Positions 63,055 through 64,000 of a stretch of DNA of 64,000 bases are shown one piece after another (positions within the stretch are counted from its first letter, which is position 1; each line of letters begins with the position of its first letter). The translations under genes and the position numbers were made by a program. The notes beneath the pieces were generated by a model, which had not been told where the DNA came from, did no database searches, and saw nothing but the letters and a program-made list of their open reading frames with translations. The stretch is from CAVVNN01 sp963749605 (lineage in GTDB: Bacteria; Actinomycetota; Thermoleophilia; Solirubrobacterales; 70-9): NCBI GenBank assembly GCA_963749605.1, contig CAVVNN010000002.1, positions 434,001 through 498,000 of the forward strand, written 5' to 3'.

Positions 63055-64000
63055 GCCGGTCAAGGGCAGCACCTCACGGTTCGGCTCCCAGTGCGAGCAC
63101 GAGTGGCTCCTCGTCGCCGCCCGTCGCGGCCGGGTTGACCGCCTTCCTGGCCTTCCGCAGCGGCGGCTTCTTCCCAGGAGCGACGAGCCTGGCGGCGGTC
63201 GAGGTCGCCATCCTGGCGGCGTTGTGGCTGGTGCTCGCGCGGCGACCGTTCGAGGGAGTGAGCACGCCGTTCTGCATGGCCGCGGTCGCGCTCGGCGGCC
63301 TCGCCCTCTGGACGCTGCTGTCGGCGACGTGGTCGGACTCCCTCGCTCGTGCGCTGCCGGAGTACACGCGCGCCCTGCTCTCCGCGCTGACGCTGGTGCC
63401 GTTCGGACTGATGTCGTTCGACGTCCGGCGCATTCGCTGAATGCTCTATGACCTGGCGACCGCGACGGTGGCGATCTGCGCCGCAGGGCTGATCGTCCGC
63501 ACGCTGCCGCCCCACGTGATCTTCGACCCGGCGCTGACGGAAAAGGACCGGATCGGATACCCGCTGACGTACTGGAACGCGCTCGGACTTGCAGCACCAG
63601 GGAGCCGTGGCCCGCTCGCGTGCTCGGGGCCGGAGCCGTGCCGCTCCTGACCCTGACGCTGTACTACACGTTCTCCCGCGGAGCGGCATGGGCGACCGTC
63701 GGCGCGGTGGCTGCATACCATCGCGACCCGTAAGCTCGCGCAGCACGTGCGCCGCGAGCAGGCTACGGGGCAGCCGCGGTGCCGCTGTTCGCCCTGACGC
63801 TGTTCTACACGCTCTCGCGCGGGGCTGGGCATCGTGGGCCTGGTGCTGCTGGTGATCGTGCTCGCGCTGATCCTCGGCGCGTTCGCCTTCCGCGCGCGGG
63901 GGCCGGACCGGGCGCTGTTCGCGGCGCTGCTGGCGGCGGGGCTGGCCTGGGCTGTGCATGCGGGCGTGGACTGGGACTGGCAGATGCCGGCGGTGACGCT
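63041..64000 (+). pseudogene. Degenerate O-antigen ligase paralogue (runs off right edge)
   Basis: GTG 63041 overlaps the acyltransferase. Pieces match the gene at 56727 in order: RSGGFFPGATSLAAVEVAIL, LSATWSDSLARALPEYTRAL, TEKDRIGYPLTYWNALGL, LTLTLYYTFSRGAAWATVGA, then directly LVLLVIVLALILGAFAFRAR. The central ~500 bp present in the intact copy are absent, the TLTLYYTFSRGA/TLTLFYTLSRGA segment occurs twice (near 63660 and 63800), and there are stops at 63438 and elsewhere. Confidence 0.7.

Overview
The window looks like chromosomal DNA of a very high-GC actinobacterium, most likely from the Thermoleophilia/Solirubrobacterales side of the phylum. This is inferred from the fused FbiC and complete coenzyme F420 gene set, the frequent GTG/TTG starts, short overlapping genes, several likely leaderless promoters, and an AbiEi/DUF559 protein; no rRNA or tRNA gene is present to confirm it. 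Many conserved genes carry single-base insertions or deletions that are undone by shifting one base (npdG, cofD, cofC, fbiC, the sugar transferase, the whole 35-40 kb cluster). I treat these mostly as residual sequencing or assembly error; spans are given start to stop across the shifts.

Positions 1-20600 are mainly core metabolism: HMG-CoA lyase, an SDR, the F420 block (npdG-cofD-cofC-cofE on +, facing an alcohol dehydrogenase and fbiC on -), an aquaporin, a ThiY-like lipoprotein, a manganese module (mntH with an mntR-like regulator and a candidate operator), a YgfZ-like protein, a coiled-coil protein with a nuclease-like motif, crotonyl-CoA carboxylase/reductase, ClpS and a membrane acyltransferase.

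Positions 20600-25600 hold a repeated arrangement: two closely related ECF-type sigma factors, each divergent from a small ribbon-helix-helix-like protein, with a conserved 31-bp element between them. Two further small proteins and a lactate-oxidase-type flavoprotein are interspersed. Positions 25600-33400 are an accessory island: three type II toxin-antitoxin pairs (two PIN-type, one MazF-type), an XRE regulator, a YhcG/DUF1016 nuclease, several direct repeats, a truncated AAA ATPase and an internally deleted copy of the next gene.

Positions 33500-64000 are a large cell-surface polysaccharide region: sugar-phosphate transferase, dTDP-rhamnose 4-epimerase type protein, glycosyltransferases, Gfo/Idh oxidoreductase, FkbM methyltransferase, sulfotransferases, Wzz-like protein, two O-antigen polymerase/ligase families, flippase, deacetylases and a hexapeptide acetyltransferase, with scattered IS remnants and gene fragments.

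The most interesting content is embedded in it at 35221-41884: a lasso-peptide cluster in the order nucleotidyltransferase, B1 (PqqD/RRE), B2 (leader protease), ABC ATPase, ABC permease, C (asparagine-synthetase-like cyclase), precursor A, and a convergent HPr-kinase-like gene, followed by a LuxR-type regulator. Kinase plus nucleotidyltransferase predicts a lasso peptide phosphorylated, and perhaps further decorated, on its C-terminal serine. The precursor leader is intact, but its core reads correctly only if one A of a five-A run is removed.
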